57,215 bases of DNA from Bacillota bacterium. Lineage in GTDB: Bacteria; Bacillota; Sulfobacillia; JAJYWN01; JAJZPE01. Positions 7,799 through 15,728 of the stretch are shown here, one piece after another. The stretch covers positions 1 through 57,215 of the forward strand of contig JAJYMC010000060.1 of assembly GCA_021787335.1 (NCBI GenBank). Direction: 5' to 3'. Position 1 is the first letter of the stretch, and each line of letters starts with the position of its first letter. Position numbers and translations under genes: made by a program. A model generated the notes under the pieces. The model saw only the letters and a list, made by a program, of their open reading frames with translations. It was not told the origin of the DNA and searched no databases.

Positions 7799-9007
7799 CT
7801 ACGGCGTCGCGGCAACGACCGGCCAGTCCCGGAACTTGAGTCCGGAGCCGGTCAGGGTGACGACCACGTCGGCCGGGTCGGGGAAACGGCCGGTCGTGGC
7901 CAGCCGGGTGCAGCCCGCCCAGGCGGCGACGCTGGTCGGCTCGACGAAGAAGCCGAGCCGGGCGAGTTCGCCGGCGGCCGGGAGGACGTCACCCTCGGGG
8001 ACGGTCACCGCCCCGCCCCCGGTCTCGCGGATGGCCGCGAGGATCTTGGCGCCGCGCGGCGGCTGGACGAGGGCGATGCCCTCGGCCACGGTCGGACGCT
8101 TATCGACGGGCGGTAGGTGATCCAGGCCTTCGGCGATGGCCCGCGCGACCGGGTCGCAGCTGTCGGTCTGGGCCGCCCACAGGCGTGGCAGGCGGCTGAT
8201 GAGCCCGGCCGCGAGGAGGTCCCTGAAGCCGCGGTGGGCGCCGATGAGCATGCTGCCGCCGCCCACCGGGAAGACGCAGTCGCCCGGGGCTCGGCCGCCC
8301 AGTTGCTCGTAGACCTCATAGGCCCAGGTCTTCATCCCGGCCAGGAAGAACGGGTTGCGGTTGTGGCCGGCATAGTAGGCGCCGGCCTTGGCCGCCTCCT
8401 CGGCCTCCTCGGTGGCCTTCTCGCGCGGGCCGGGGACGGCCACGAGCCTGGCCCCAGCCTGCGCGACCTGGGCCAGCTTGCCGCGGGACGCTGAGGCCGG
8501 GGCGAAGATGGCGCAGCGGAGCCCGTTCCTGGCGCTGTAGGTGGCGACCGAAGCCCCGGCGTTGCCGGAGGAGTCCTCGACGAGGTCGGTCACGTCGAGC
8601 TCGCGCAACCGGTTGAGCATGACGGCGCTGCCGCGGTCCTTGAAAGAGCCCGACGGGAAGAGGTAGTCGAGCTTCAGGAGGGGCCCCAGGGCGGCGGAAC
8701 CCTTGGCCGCGCGGGCAGCATGCCCCGCCGCGCGGGCGCGGGTCAAGGGGGTGAGCCCCTCACCGTAGGCCCTGACCTCGTCCGGGTGGGCGATGGGCAG
8801 AAGCGGGGCGTAGCGCCAGAGGCCGTGGGCTTCCCGGCGGGCGCCGGTCGAACGTAGCGCCGTGAAGGTGTCGCGGACCAACTGCGGGGCCGGCGGGTTC
8901 AGATCCAACAGGCCCCCGCACTCACAACGCCAGACCCGCTTCCGCGGCCCGTAGGTACGGCCGCAGGCGGCGCAGGTGAGTGAGAACCGATTCTCATCGA
9001 CGCCCAT
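7799..9007 (-). CDS. threonine synthase-like PLP-dependent enzyme
   Basis: 402 aa. An N-terminal zinc-ribbon-like segment (CAACGR ... CECGG) is followed by the fold-type II PLP domain. This carries the lysine motif SGSFKDRG, the SSGNAG loop and the phosphate-binding glycine motif (PVGGGS). Threonine synthase makes threonine from phosphohomoserine; paralogues of this family include cysteate synthase. It lies 3 bp after the methyltransferase gene, in an operon that begins with a phosphosulfolactate-phosphatase homologue. A role in sulfonate metabolism is therefore a real alternative to thrC, and the sequence alone does not decide. Confidence 0.8.
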   Translation of the reverse strand: MGVDENRFSLTCAACGRTYGPRKRVWRCECGGLLDLNPPAPQLVRDTFTALRSTGARREAHGLWRYAPLLPIAHPDEVRAYGEGLTPLTRARAAGHAARAAKGSAALGPLLKLDYLFPSGSFKDRGSAVMLNRLRELDVTDLVEDSSGNAGASVATYSARNGLRCAIFAPASASRGKLAQVAQAGARLVAVPGPREKATEEAEEAAKAGAYYAGHNRNPFFLAGMKTWAYEVYEQLGGRAPGDCVFPVGGGSMLIGAHRGFRDLLAAGLISRLPRLWAAQTDSCDPVARAIAEGLDHLPPVDKRPTVAEGIALVQPPRGAKILAAIRETGGGAVTVPEGDVLPAAGELARLGFFVEPTSVAAWAGCTRLATTGRFPDPADVVVTLTGSGLKFRDWPVVAATP

Positions 9008-9010
9008 GAC

Positions 9011-9790
9011 TTACCCCTCCCTGTCGCCGTCGCTGTCCAGCCCGTTGCCGTCTCCGTCCGGCCACCAACGCGGCCAAGGAGCCGGCGGTCTGACGGACCC
9101 CGGTCTGGCCGCCACCTCCCAGACGATGCCGTGCCACAGGTCTCTCGCCCGCATGACCTCGAGGCCTGCCGGGCCGAGGAAAGTGCCGGTGCGGCGGGCC
9201 GGGTGGTCGCCGGCGGCCAGGTAGAACAAGGGGTCGAGGGCCCGGATGAGCGCCGCGGCCAGGGGACGCGGGCTCTGCATGTGCTCCAGGAGGAGAACGC
9301 GGCCCCCGGGACGGCAGACCCTGGCCGCCTCGGCCAGACCCTTATGCGGGTCCGGCACGGTGCAGAAGACGAACGTGGCGACGACCGTATCGAACGAGGC
9401 GTCCCCGAAGGGCAATTCCTCGACGTTGGCCTCGATGAGGCGGACGGGCACGCGTTCGCGGTCGGCACGCTCGGCGGCCTTGCTGAGCATGCCCGGGCTG
9501 AGGTCGACCGCGGTGACGACGGCGCCCGCCGGGTAATGGGGGAAGTTGGCCCCGGCCCCCACGCCGAGTTCCAGCACTTCGCCGGCGGCCTGGCTCCAGA
9601 GCCCGCGTCGCCAGCGCTCGAAGGTCGTCTCAGGTTGGCCGCCGGCGGTCTGATGTCGGCCGGTCGCGGCCCCCTCCGGCCTCTTCGGGGCTTGTCCCTC
9701 GAAGAGCCGTGCCCAGAGGTCATACCGTCGCCGGACGCGCTCCAGGTCCGGACGCCGGCTCGCTTCGGCCGATCTGGTGGTTCGGCTCAA
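9011..9790 (-). CDS. class I SAM-dependent methyltransferase
   Basis: 259 aa. Motif I (VLELGVGAGANFPHY), the acidic residue ending motif II (VTAVDLSPGML), motif III/IV (SFDTVVATFVFCTVPD) and a post-IV Gly turn (RPGGRVLLLEHM) mark a Methyltransf_11/UbiE-like protein. The substrate is unknown. The frame is open further upstream, but the TTG at 9790 overlaps the comB stop (TTGA) and has GGGGGAGGG at ideal spacing, so it is chosen. Translation is thus coupled to comB. The C-terminal tail is rich in Asp and Gly (DGDGNGLDSDGDREG) and looks like a low-complexity extension. Confidence 0.85.
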   Translation of the reverse strand: MSRTTRSAEASRRPDLERVRRRYDLWARLFEGQAPKRPEGAATGRHQTAGGQPETTFERWRRGLWSQAAGEVLELGVGAGANFPHYPAGAVVTAVDLSPGMLSKAAERADRERVPVRLIEANVEELPFGDASFDTVVATFVFCTVPDPHKGLAEAARVCRPGGRVLLLEHMQSPRPLAAALIRALDPLFYLAAGDHPARRTGTFLGPAGLEVMRARDLWHGIVWEVAARPGSVRPPAPWPRWWPDGDGNGLDSDGDREG

Positions 9791-10641
9791 TCGGCGCCCT
9801 CCCCCATCCTCAGCCGGATGACCCCATCGCTCCAGACCGGGACCACCGGGACGGCGTCGAGCCGGGCGCAGTAGTCGAGGTCGGCCGCGAAGCCCAGGGC
9901 CTCGAGGTCCATCCCGTGGTGGGTCCACCGGAGGGCTTCGTCGAAGCGCCCGGCGTAATGCCCGGCGATGGCCAGGGCGGCCAGGCTCAGGTCGTCGTAA
10001 TCGGCCTCGAGGTCGTAGCCCTCGGCGTCGGCCGCCCCGGGTAGGGCCTCCAGGATGACCCCCGCCGCCAGCGTGTCTTCGAGGGAAAAACTGCCGCGGG
10101 TGCCGGCGCAGACGATGACTACGTCGCGGCCCTCGCGGATGACCGCCCGGGCCACGGCCGAAGCGTTAAGGATCGCCCCCATCAACACCCGGGCGGCCGC
10201 CGAGGCCGCGTGGACGGCCCGCGTGCCGTTGGTCGTCGTCAGGATGATGGTCTTTCCCCCGACCTCCTCGGCGCGGTACTCGCGGGGCGAGTTGCCGAGG
10301 TCGAAGCCCGGGATGCGGACGGCCTTTCGCTCCCCGCCAAGGATAACGTGGCCGCCGGGCATGGTCCGAGCGAGGGCCCGGGCCTCCTCCGGGGTGAGCA
10401 CGGGAATGACCCCGGCCGCCCCGGCCGCCAGCGCGGCGACGATGGTGCTGGTGGCCCGGAGGACGTCGATGACCACGGCGCACTGGCTGGGCAGGGTCGG
10501 GTCGCCCGCCCGGTCGGCGGCCTCCTCGGCGGTGGCCCAGACGGCGACCTTCAGTTGCAGGCGTCGACGCTCGCCCTCCCGTTTGGCGCCGGGTCTCTGC
10601 TTCGCGCCGGGGCTCTGCTTCCCGCCGGGGGTCTCGCGCAT
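9787..10641 (-). CDS. comB: 2-phosphosulfolactate phosphatase family protein (ComB)
   Basis: 284 aa. The family blocks are all visible: VVIDVLRATSTIVAAL, LGGERKAVRIPGFDLGNSP, LTTTNGTRAVH and CAGTRGSFSLEDTLAAG. ComB is a Mg-dependent phosphatase that dephosphorylates 2-phosphosulfolactate in coenzyme M synthesis. Many bacterial homologues occur without the rest of that pathway and their role is open. The N-terminus is about 30 residues longer than usual and holds a short degenerate repeat (PGGKQSPGAKQRPGAK); the chosen ATG 10641 follows GGGGTGAAGG. First gene of the comB-methyltransferase-PLP enzyme operon. Confidence 0.85.
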   Translation of the reverse strand: MRETPGGKQSPGAKQRPGAKREGERRRLQLKVAVWATAEEAADRAGDPTLPSQCAVVIDVLRATSTIVAALAAGAAGVIPVLTPEEARALARTMPGGHVILGGERKAVRIPGFDLGNSPREYRAEEVGGKTIILTTTNGTRAVHAASAAARVLMGAILNASAVARAVIREGRDVVIVCAGTRGSFSLEDTLAAGVILEALPGAADAEGYDLEADYDDLSLAALAIAGHYAGRFDEALRWTHHGMDLEALGFAADLDYCARLDAVPVVPVWSDGVIRLRMGEGAD

Positions 10642-10788
10642 AGCCTTCACCCCAAGTTCGATAGGATAGAGCGTGGCCGGGGACGGTACCGGCGCCCCAG
10701 CCCAGGCAGGACTCCGCGGGTACCTGGGCGAATGCTGCCTGGTAGAACGGTGACTGCGCGGAGGCCGTGGGGCGAGAGGGGCGAGGCC

Positions 10789-11514
10789 ATGCGGGGTCGG
10801 CGCTACCTGCATCTTCTGACCAAGCTGAACGACGTCGACTTCTCCCGGCTCGAGCCGGGGGACATCGTTCTGTGCGCCAACCCCCACGACGTCTCGGCCC
10901 TGCGGGCCGCCCTCTTCTGGTCCCACGCTGGGATGTACACCGGGCTCCCGGACGAGACCCGAGCCTTTGTCGACGCCGTCGACCTCCCGGTCCGGCGGCG
11001 GACCGAACGCAAGCTGCTCTGGCAGCGGGTCCGCTTCACAAGCAAGCGTATGTACCTTTCCTATGTCGATATTCTGGTCCTCCGGCCGAAGTGCTCCCGC
11101 GAAAAGCGGGAAGCGGCCGCGGCCTACGCCGTGTCCAAGGCCGGCCGGCCCTTCCCGCGTCACTTCTGGCTCAGCTTCCTCCGGCGCAACGACCAGGAGG
11201 CCTTCACCTGCACGTCCCTGGTCTACCACGCCTACCGCGCCCAGGGCGTGGACCTGGCCCCACGCCTGCTCTTCAGGCGGGTCGTCCCGTGGCCGTCGGC
11301 CCTGGCGAAACACCCGCTCGTGGCGGTCGTCGCCCTGGGCACGCGGTGGCGCCCCATCCCCCTGACCTGGGCCAACTGGCGCCTCATCGTCCAACGGCTG
11401 TGGTTCCGCCACGTGGCCAGGGCCCGGATCATCGTCCGCTTCGAGCGGGCCCGGAGCGGGTCTAGGGCCGGCCGACCGGGCCCGGAGGGAGGCGACGGAA
11501 CGGCCACAGCGTGA
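10789..11514 (+). CDS. YiiX/YebB-like (NlpC/P60-superfamily) cysteine hydrolase
   Basis: 241 aa. The opening strand LEPGDIVLCAN, the His motif (FWSHAGMYTG) and the Cys motif (AFTCTSLVYHAYRAQG) are those of the permuted NlpC/P60-like YiiX family. These are thiol hydrolases thought to act on peptides or lipids. The catalytic His and Cys are both present. No signal peptide is seen. The long upstream extension of the frame is GC-skewed noise; ATG 10789 follows GAGAGGGGCGAGG. The 3' end overlaps the tail of the convergent GPH symporter by 53 bp, and the last 25 residues (Arg/Gly/Ser-rich) look like a read-through tail. Confidence 0.8.
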   Translation: MRGRRYLHLLTKLNDVDFSRLEPGDIVLCANPHDVSALRAALFWSHAGMYTGLPDETRAFVDAVDLPVRRRTERKLLWQRVRFTSKRMYLSYVDILVLRPKCSREKREAAAAYAVSKAGRPFPRHFWLSFLRRNDQEAFTCTSLVYHAYRAQGVDLAPRLLFRRVVPWPSALAKHPLVAVVALGTRWRPIPLTWANWRLIVQRLWFRHVARARIIVRFERARSGSRAGRPGPEGGDGTATA

Positions 11515-12898
11515 AGCGAGGCCATTCGCCCACCGCCAGGGCGTCCGGCGGGTATTTCAAGAAGATGAGACCGGCGAGCAAGAAACAGAGCCCGGCCGCG
11601 GGACCCATGAGGTAGATCCCGGCCGGGTTTTTCGCGCTGTATCCGAAGAAGTTAAAGAGCCCGCCGAGGGCCGCGGCGGACAGGGCCATCGCCGCGTTCT
11701 GGAGGATGTTCTGGACCCCGTAGTACATGGCTTCCCGGCGCTTGCCGGTGAGCAGTTCATCGTAGTCCACGCAGTCCGAGATGAGCGGGTTGGGCAGCAT
11801 GTAGAGGGCCGACAGCGGGATGCCGACGAGGGCCATCAGGGCGATGCCCTGGACCTGCGGGGAGATGGGTAGCGCCACCTTCCCGATGAAGAAGAACAGC
11901 GGGAAGAGGGCGGCGACGGTGAAGATACCCCACATGTACAGGCGTCGCTTCCCGATCCGCGGGGCGATCCTGGCCATCACCGGGAAGAAGGCCACCGCGG
12001 CGGCCAGGTGGGCCCCCATGTACAGCCCGACCGACGCCTTGGAGGACTTGAGGATGACCGTCACGTAATACGGTAGGCCGCTGATGACCGTGTTGAACCC
12101 GATGTAGAATAGGGCCATGTTGACCACATAGGCCAGGAACGGCCCGTTGGTGAAGGTCCGGAGGAGCATGTCCCAGAAGCCTATGGTCACGGCCTCGCGG
12201 GCGGTCTTGGGGGTCTCCCGGATGGTCAGGAAGGGTAGATAGGTAAGCACGAGGGCCAGCCCGCCGAGGACATAGGCCATGCCTCGGTAGCCCATGCGGT
12301 CGAGGAGCAGCCCCGACCCGACCGAGGCGATGGCCGTCGTGGCCAGGGTGAAGAAGGCCCCCCAGGTGGAGATACCTATCCGCTCCGGGTTGGTCCGGGC
12401 GATCTCCGGCAGGAGGGCCATCATTGGTGTGTAGACAGCAGTATAGATGACGAAGAAGAGATTTATCGACACAGCGAAGTAGATGACGTTGAGAATGCTC
12501 AGACCGGCCGCTGGCGGCGACCACAGTAGCCAATAAACAACAACCGTCGGCAGGCCGAGGGCGACGATATACGGCATCCGCCGCCCGAAGCGGCTGTGGG
12601 TCCGGTCGCTGAAGTAGGCCACCGGCAGGTCGGCCAGGGCGTCGACGATCCGGCCGAGCAGCATGATCCAGGTGAAGGCCACGATAGGTATCAACGGAAC
12701 GCCGTCCTCACCCGGGGGTGGGACGTAGAAATACATCACCCAGGTGACGACGGTCGTGTTGAGGAGCAGCCCCGCGCTGGTCCCGGCAGCGTAGGTGATC
12801 ATCTGCACCGGGCGGAGGGGCTTGTGACCGGGAGGTCCGGACGGTACGGGCCCGGACGGCACGGGCGTGACGCTCGGCGGCTGGCCTTCTCGGGCCAT
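11462..12898 (-). CDS. GPH-family sugar:cation symporter (MFS)
   Basis: 478 aa, about twelve transmembrane segments. The family features are visible: a loop SDRTHSRFGRRMPYI after TM2, the DALADLPVAY region before it, and a motif PNPLISDCVDYDELLTGKRR late in the protein, typical of MelB/GPH-type glycoside-pentoside-hexuronide symporters. Substrate unknown. The frame is open further upstream, but ATG 12898 with GAGAGGTAGAG just upstream is the natural start. It follows a small membrane protein gene by 14 bp, so the two are likely cotranscribed. Confidence 0.85.
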   Translation of the reverse strand: MAREGQPPSVTPVPSGPVPSGPPGHKPLRPVQMITYAAGTSAGLLLNTTVVTWVMYFYVPPPGEDGVPLIPIVAFTWIMLLGRIVDALADLPVAYFSDRTHSRFGRRMPYIVALGLPTVVVYWLLWSPPAAGLSILNVIYFAVSINLFFVIYTAVYTPMMALLPEIARTNPERIGISTWGAFFTLATTAIASVGSGLLLDRMGYRGMAYVLGGLALVLTYLPFLTIRETPKTAREAVTIGFWDMLLRTFTNGPFLAYVVNMALFYIGFNTVISGLPYYVTVILKSSKASVGLYMGAHLAAAVAFFPVMARIAPRIGKRRLYMWGIFTVAALFPLFFFIGKVALPISPQVQGIALMALVGIPLSALYMLPNPLISDCVDYDELLTGKRREAMYYGVQNILQNAAMALSAAALGGLFNFFGYSAKNPAGIYLMGPAAGLCFLLAGLIFLKYPPDALAVGEWPRFTLWPFRRLPPGPVGRP

Positions 12899-12912
12899 CG
12901 TCTCTACCTCTC

Positions 12913-13209
12913 TTACCTGGCCGACTTGGGCTTGAACAGCTTGTCCAGGCCGATGTCCACGCCCAGCCCGGCGAAGATCCCCAGGAGCACGCAGAGGACG
13001 ATGGCCAAGGCGAAGTAGACTGACGGGATGCGGGCCAGGGGCGACAGGACCAGTTGGGTCACCGTTCCCGGCAGCCATAGCAGGACCGAGCCCCAGTTGA
13101 TGCTGCCGTCCACCCGATGAAGGCTGGTCCGGATGGAGGACAGGGCGAGGATGCCCCAGACCCCTCCGAGGACGACCAGGATGTTCGTGCGCAGTGCTTT
13201 GATGAGGAT
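12913..13209 (-). CDS. small membrane protein, start uncertain
   Basis: About 98 aa with two to three hydrophobic helices (ILVVLGGVWGILALSS; SVYFALAIVLCVLLGIFAGL), ending in a short basic tail (KLFKPKSAR). No family recognised. The coding frame is clear up to about 13209, but there is no ATG, GTG or TTG near the point where protein-like sequence begins. An ATC at 13209 or 13203 downstream of a GGGGGGA stretch, or a small sequence error, would explain this. It lies 14 bp upstream of the GPH symporter and may assist or be co-regulated with it. Confidence 0.5.
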   Translation of the reverse strand: MLIKALRTNILVVLGGVWGILALSSIRTSLHRVDGSINWGSVLLWLPGTVTQLVLSPLARIPSVYFALAIVLCVLLGIFAGLGVDIGLDKLFKPKSAR

Positions 13210-13326
13210 TCCCCCCGTCCGTGGTGCTTGTCTGCCTAGGCCTATTCTGCGCGGGAAGCGTGGTCCCCTGCATCCGCGGTGGCGTCCGGGGTGCCGGTCT
13301 CGTCTCGCAGCCAGGGGCTCAACCCG

Positions 13327-13361
13327 AAAAAAAGAAGCGGGAGTCCGAAAGGACCCCGCCC
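13327..13361 (-). terminator. rho-independent terminator
   Basis: On the minus strand a GCGGGGTCC/GGAC-CCGC stem with a TTTC loop and one bulge is followed by TTCTTTTTTT. It ends the XRE-membrane-protein operon. Confidence 0.8.
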
Positions 13362-13388
13362 GTCCGCCAATCCGTTCGCCGAAATGGG

Positions 13389-13746
13389 CTATTGACGCCC
13401 CATCAACCAAAAGATGGCCAGGGTCACCAGGGCACCCACCAACACGTATACCGCAGCGATCAGGGGTCCGGTAAGGAGGACGGCAAGGTAGATGATGGTC
13501 ACCGCCAAGACGGCCCAGGGCCGCTCGCCGAGAATATCGCCTCCTCCTAGCCGCCAGGCAAAGTAGAAGCGGCTGCCGAACCAGGCCAGGGCAACAACGG
13601 CGAGCAACGGAGTCATCGGAGACCGCCAGACGCTGGTTTCAAGGGAGGCTCCTTCCCATGGGCGGAGGTCGCGAATCCAGAGCCCCAAGGCTACGCCGGT
13701 CGTGATCCAGAGTGTGGTGTCGGAACTCCCAGCCGTGCGGTTCCAT
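13389..13746 (-). CDS. membrane protein, paralogue of its upstream neighbour; probable frameshift near the start
   Basis: The C-terminal ~110 residues are clearly homologous to the neighbouring gene: both share SP(L/M)TPL...F.(Y/A)WRLGGGD and three following hydrophobic helices. The only good start, ATG 13746 after GGGGGGAGA, is in another frame and runs into MEPHGW before diverging; the conserved frame has no start codon until a TTG inside the first helix. Removing one G from the GGG at about 13729-13731 would join them as MEPHGWSSDTTLW. Either a sequence error or a real mutation. It also lacks the N-terminal helix of the neighbour. Function unknown. Confidence 0.5.
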
Positions 13747-13768
13747 GATTCTCCCCCCTTCCGGCTCG

Positions 13769-14257
13769 TCAGGGCTTGGCCGCCGGCCTGAGCAGCACGG
13801 CCAGGACATAGACGGCCATGATGACCACGGCTCCGATGAGCATGCCCCACCCGCCAAGGTAAGGCCCCACCAGCAACAGGGCGATGGCCGCCGCCGTCAT
13901 GATTCCGTTCACCCTGAAGTCCACGCCGCCAAGGTCGCCTCCGCCGAGTCGCCACAGGTAGTAAAACTGGATCAGGTAGCGCCCGACGACGAGGGCGATG
14001 ACCAATGGGGTCAGCGGAGAGGCCCAGAAGTCACCCTTCCTCACTCCCAAAGCGTCCCACAGCCATAGGCCGACGGCAACGAAGGAGATCATCGTCAGGG
14101 TCGTCGCCGCGCTCAGCCGCTCCACCTCACGGGTCCGCTCGTCAGTCCCCGAGGCACCGCGTCTTGCGGCGGCGAACTTCTCCAACGCCCAGGCGACGCC
14201 GACGGCCAATACCGCTGAAGCGACCGCCAAGACGTATGACCAGGTGACCTCGTTCAT
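13769..14257 (-). CDS. uncharacterised membrane protein, second gene of an XRE operon
   Basis: 162 aa with an N-terminal helix (YVLAVASAVLAVGVAWAL), a charged linker (residues about 25-50), and four more hydrophobic segments. The conserved element FYYLWRLGGGDL is shared with the downstream paralogue. No named family recognised. The ATG at 14257 overlaps the stop of the XRE gene (ATGA), so translation is coupled to the regulator. Small XRE regulators of this size are often paired with such membrane proteins in Bacillota. Confidence 0.75.
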   Translation of the reverse strand: MNEVTWSYVLAVASAVLAVGVAWALEKFAAARRGASGTDERTREVERLSAATTLTMISFVAVGLWLWDALGVRKGDFWASPLTPLVIALVVGRYLIQFYYLWRLGGGDLGGVDFRVNGIMTAAAIALLLVGPYLGGWGMLIGAVVIMAVYVLAVLLRPAAKP

Positions 14258-14463
14258 TGGTCTTTCCCCCTTTGAGAGTACTGAAAGACGTCTTCGATCG
14301 GGCAACCGAAGAAGCGTGCCAGGCGGAAGGCGAGTTCGAGGGTGGGGTTGTACTTGTCGTTCTCGATGGCGTTTACCGTTTGCCTGGTGACCCGCAGCTG
14401 GGCGGCCAATTGATCCTGGGTCAACCCCGCTCCCTCGCGCAGTTCCCGAATTCGATTGCGCAA
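14254..14463 (-). CDS. small XRE-family HTH transcriptional regulator
   Basis: 69 aa, essentially one HTH_3 domain: NRIRELREGAGLTQDQLA, VTRQTVNAIENDKYNPTLEL and a C-terminal FGCPIEDVFQ. This is the size and pattern of compact Bacillota and archaeal regulators that bind one operator as a dimer. The frame is open to 14499, but TTG 14463 after GAGGTGAT gives the usual N-terminus. It is the first gene of a three-gene operon with two membrane paralogues, and its promoter carries two matching sites (14494-14511 and 14540-14557), so it probably represses itself. Confidence 0.9.
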   Translation of the reverse strand: MRNRIRELREGAGLTQDQLAAQLRVTRQTVNAIENDKYNPTLELAFRLARFFGCPIEDVFQYSQRGKDQ

Positions 14464-14493
14464 TCCCCCATCACCTCGTGGCCGATTGCCGAG

Positions 14494-14557
14494 TGTCAAG
14501 ACTTCTTTACACCCTCAGGATACACCTCAGTTCCGTGAATGTCAATAGTTCTTTACA
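14494..14557. promoter_or_regulatory. promoter with twin operator repeats for the XRE operon
   Basis: Minus-strand promoter: -35 TTGACA (plus 14540-14545), 17-bp spacer, -10 TATCCT (plus 14517-14522). Two direct repeats of TGTCAA-N3-TTCTTTACA lie at 14494-14511 and 14540-14557 (16 of 18 bases identical), 46 bp apart. One covers the -35 and the other lies just downstream of the -10, at the transcription start. This arrangement fits repression by the XRE protein encoded next to it. Confidence 0.7.
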
Positions 14558-14668
14558 TCCGGGTTCGGTGCCGGGGCAAGAGAGCCAGTTGACGCCCTCC
14601 GGGGCAAGGGGCTATGCTTCAATCGTTGGCCGTGAAGGCCAAGCCTGTGCGAAAGGGAGCAGTGGCGG

Positions 14669-15655
14669 ATGGACATTAGGACATACGACCAGGTCGACCC
14701 GGAACAGGTTTTACGGCTGAACCTCATGGCCCTCAACTACCCACTGACCCCGGAGGTGGCGGCCGAGGGGCGGCGGCTCGACCCGCGGGTGACGCCCGAG
14801 TTCGCGCTCTACGCGGTCGAGGGCGGCCTGGTCGTCGGCCAGGTCGGGATGTTCGAGGCGCCCGTGATGACTCGGGAAGGGCCGGCCCGGGCCGGCGCTC
14901 TTTGGGCCGTCGCCACTCACCCGGAGCATGGGCGAGGCGGCGTCGCCCGGGCGCTCATCGTTGAAGCCCACCGCCGGATGAGGGAGCGCGGAGCCCGCTT
15001 CGTCACCCTGGGGACGAGCCGGTACCGGGTGGCCCATTCCCTCTATCTAAGTCTGGGCTACTCGGACCTGCGCCTCCTCGCCACCGCCTTCTCGCCGATT
15101 GGCGGTCCGGCCCGTCCCGGCCCAGCCTCCGCGCGTCCCGGCCTGACCGCCTCTCCCCTGCCGTCGGCCGAAGAGCACCTCCTGGGTGTCGTCCATGACC
15201 AGGCGGCGGCCGGGTGGCTCGGCTTCACTAGCCGCCCGCCACACTTCGCCAATATCCTCAGGGCCTGGGGCGAGTCCATCAGCGCGTTCATCATCACCGA
15301 TGAAGACGAAGAAGGCGCGGCCGACCGCGCGGCCTCGCGCGCCGTCGGCTACGCCCTGACTTCCTCCACGGAACCCGTGGTGACCGTCGCCGAGTTCGAG
15401 GTCGTCCCGAGCACGGACCCGGGTCGGGCGGCGGTCGCCATCGCCCGGGCCTTCCCCGATAAGCGGCTGCGCATCCGCGCTGTCATGCGCGACGCCTACC
15501 GCCAGTCGATGCCCGCGGCCGGCTTCGAGGTCGTCCATCCCGATTGGGGGACCCTGATGGCCGCCTCGCTCGATGGGACCCCGCCCGACGAGGTGCGCCG
15601 GCTCCTGGGAGTCGACGAGAACCTCTTCAATTGCGGCTTCTTCGATATCACCTGA
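14669..15655 (+). CDS. GNAT family N-acetyltransferase, Eis-like
   Basis: 328 aa. The N-terminal GNAT domain carries the acetyl-CoA loop (VATHPEHGRGGVARALI; compare Q/RxxGxG/A) and beta4 (AGALWAVATHPE). A second GNAT-like half follows (about residues 165-325), joined by a Pro/Ala-rich linker at about 148-165. The overall plan resembles Eis-type enhanced-intracellular-survival acetyltransferases, but the SCP-type C-terminus is not obvious. Substrate unknown. ATG 14669 follows GGGAG. It is transcribed divergently from the XRE operon and ends at a strong terminator. Confidence 0.8.
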   Translation: MDIRTYDQVDPEQVLRLNLMALNYPLTPEVAAEGRRLDPRVTPEFALYAVEGGLVVGQVGMFEAPVMTREGPARAGALWAVATHPEHGRGGVARALIVEAHRRMRERGARFVTLGTSRYRVAHSLYLSLGYSDLRLLATAFSPIGGPARPGPASARPGLTASPLPSAEEHLLGVVHDQAAAGWLGFTSRPPHFANILRAWGESISAFIITDEDEEGAADRAASRAVGYALTSSTEPVVTVAEFEVVPSTDPGRAAVAIARAFPDKRLRIRAVMRDAYRQSMPAAGFEVVHPDWGTLMAASLDGTPPDEVRRLLGVDENLFNCGFFDIT

Positions 15656-15671
15656 GTTCGCGCCGATACGA

Positions 15672-15710
15672 AAAGCCCGGACCCGCCGAAGCGGGCCCGG
15701 GCTTTATAGT
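15672..15710 (+). terminator. rho-independent terminator
   Basis: AAAGCCCGG-A-CCCGC pairs with GCGGG-C-CCGGGCTTT around a CGAA tetraloop, followed by ATAGTCT. It lies between convergent genes. Confidence 0.85.
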
Positions 15711-15728
15711 CTCTGTGGATCCGGAATC

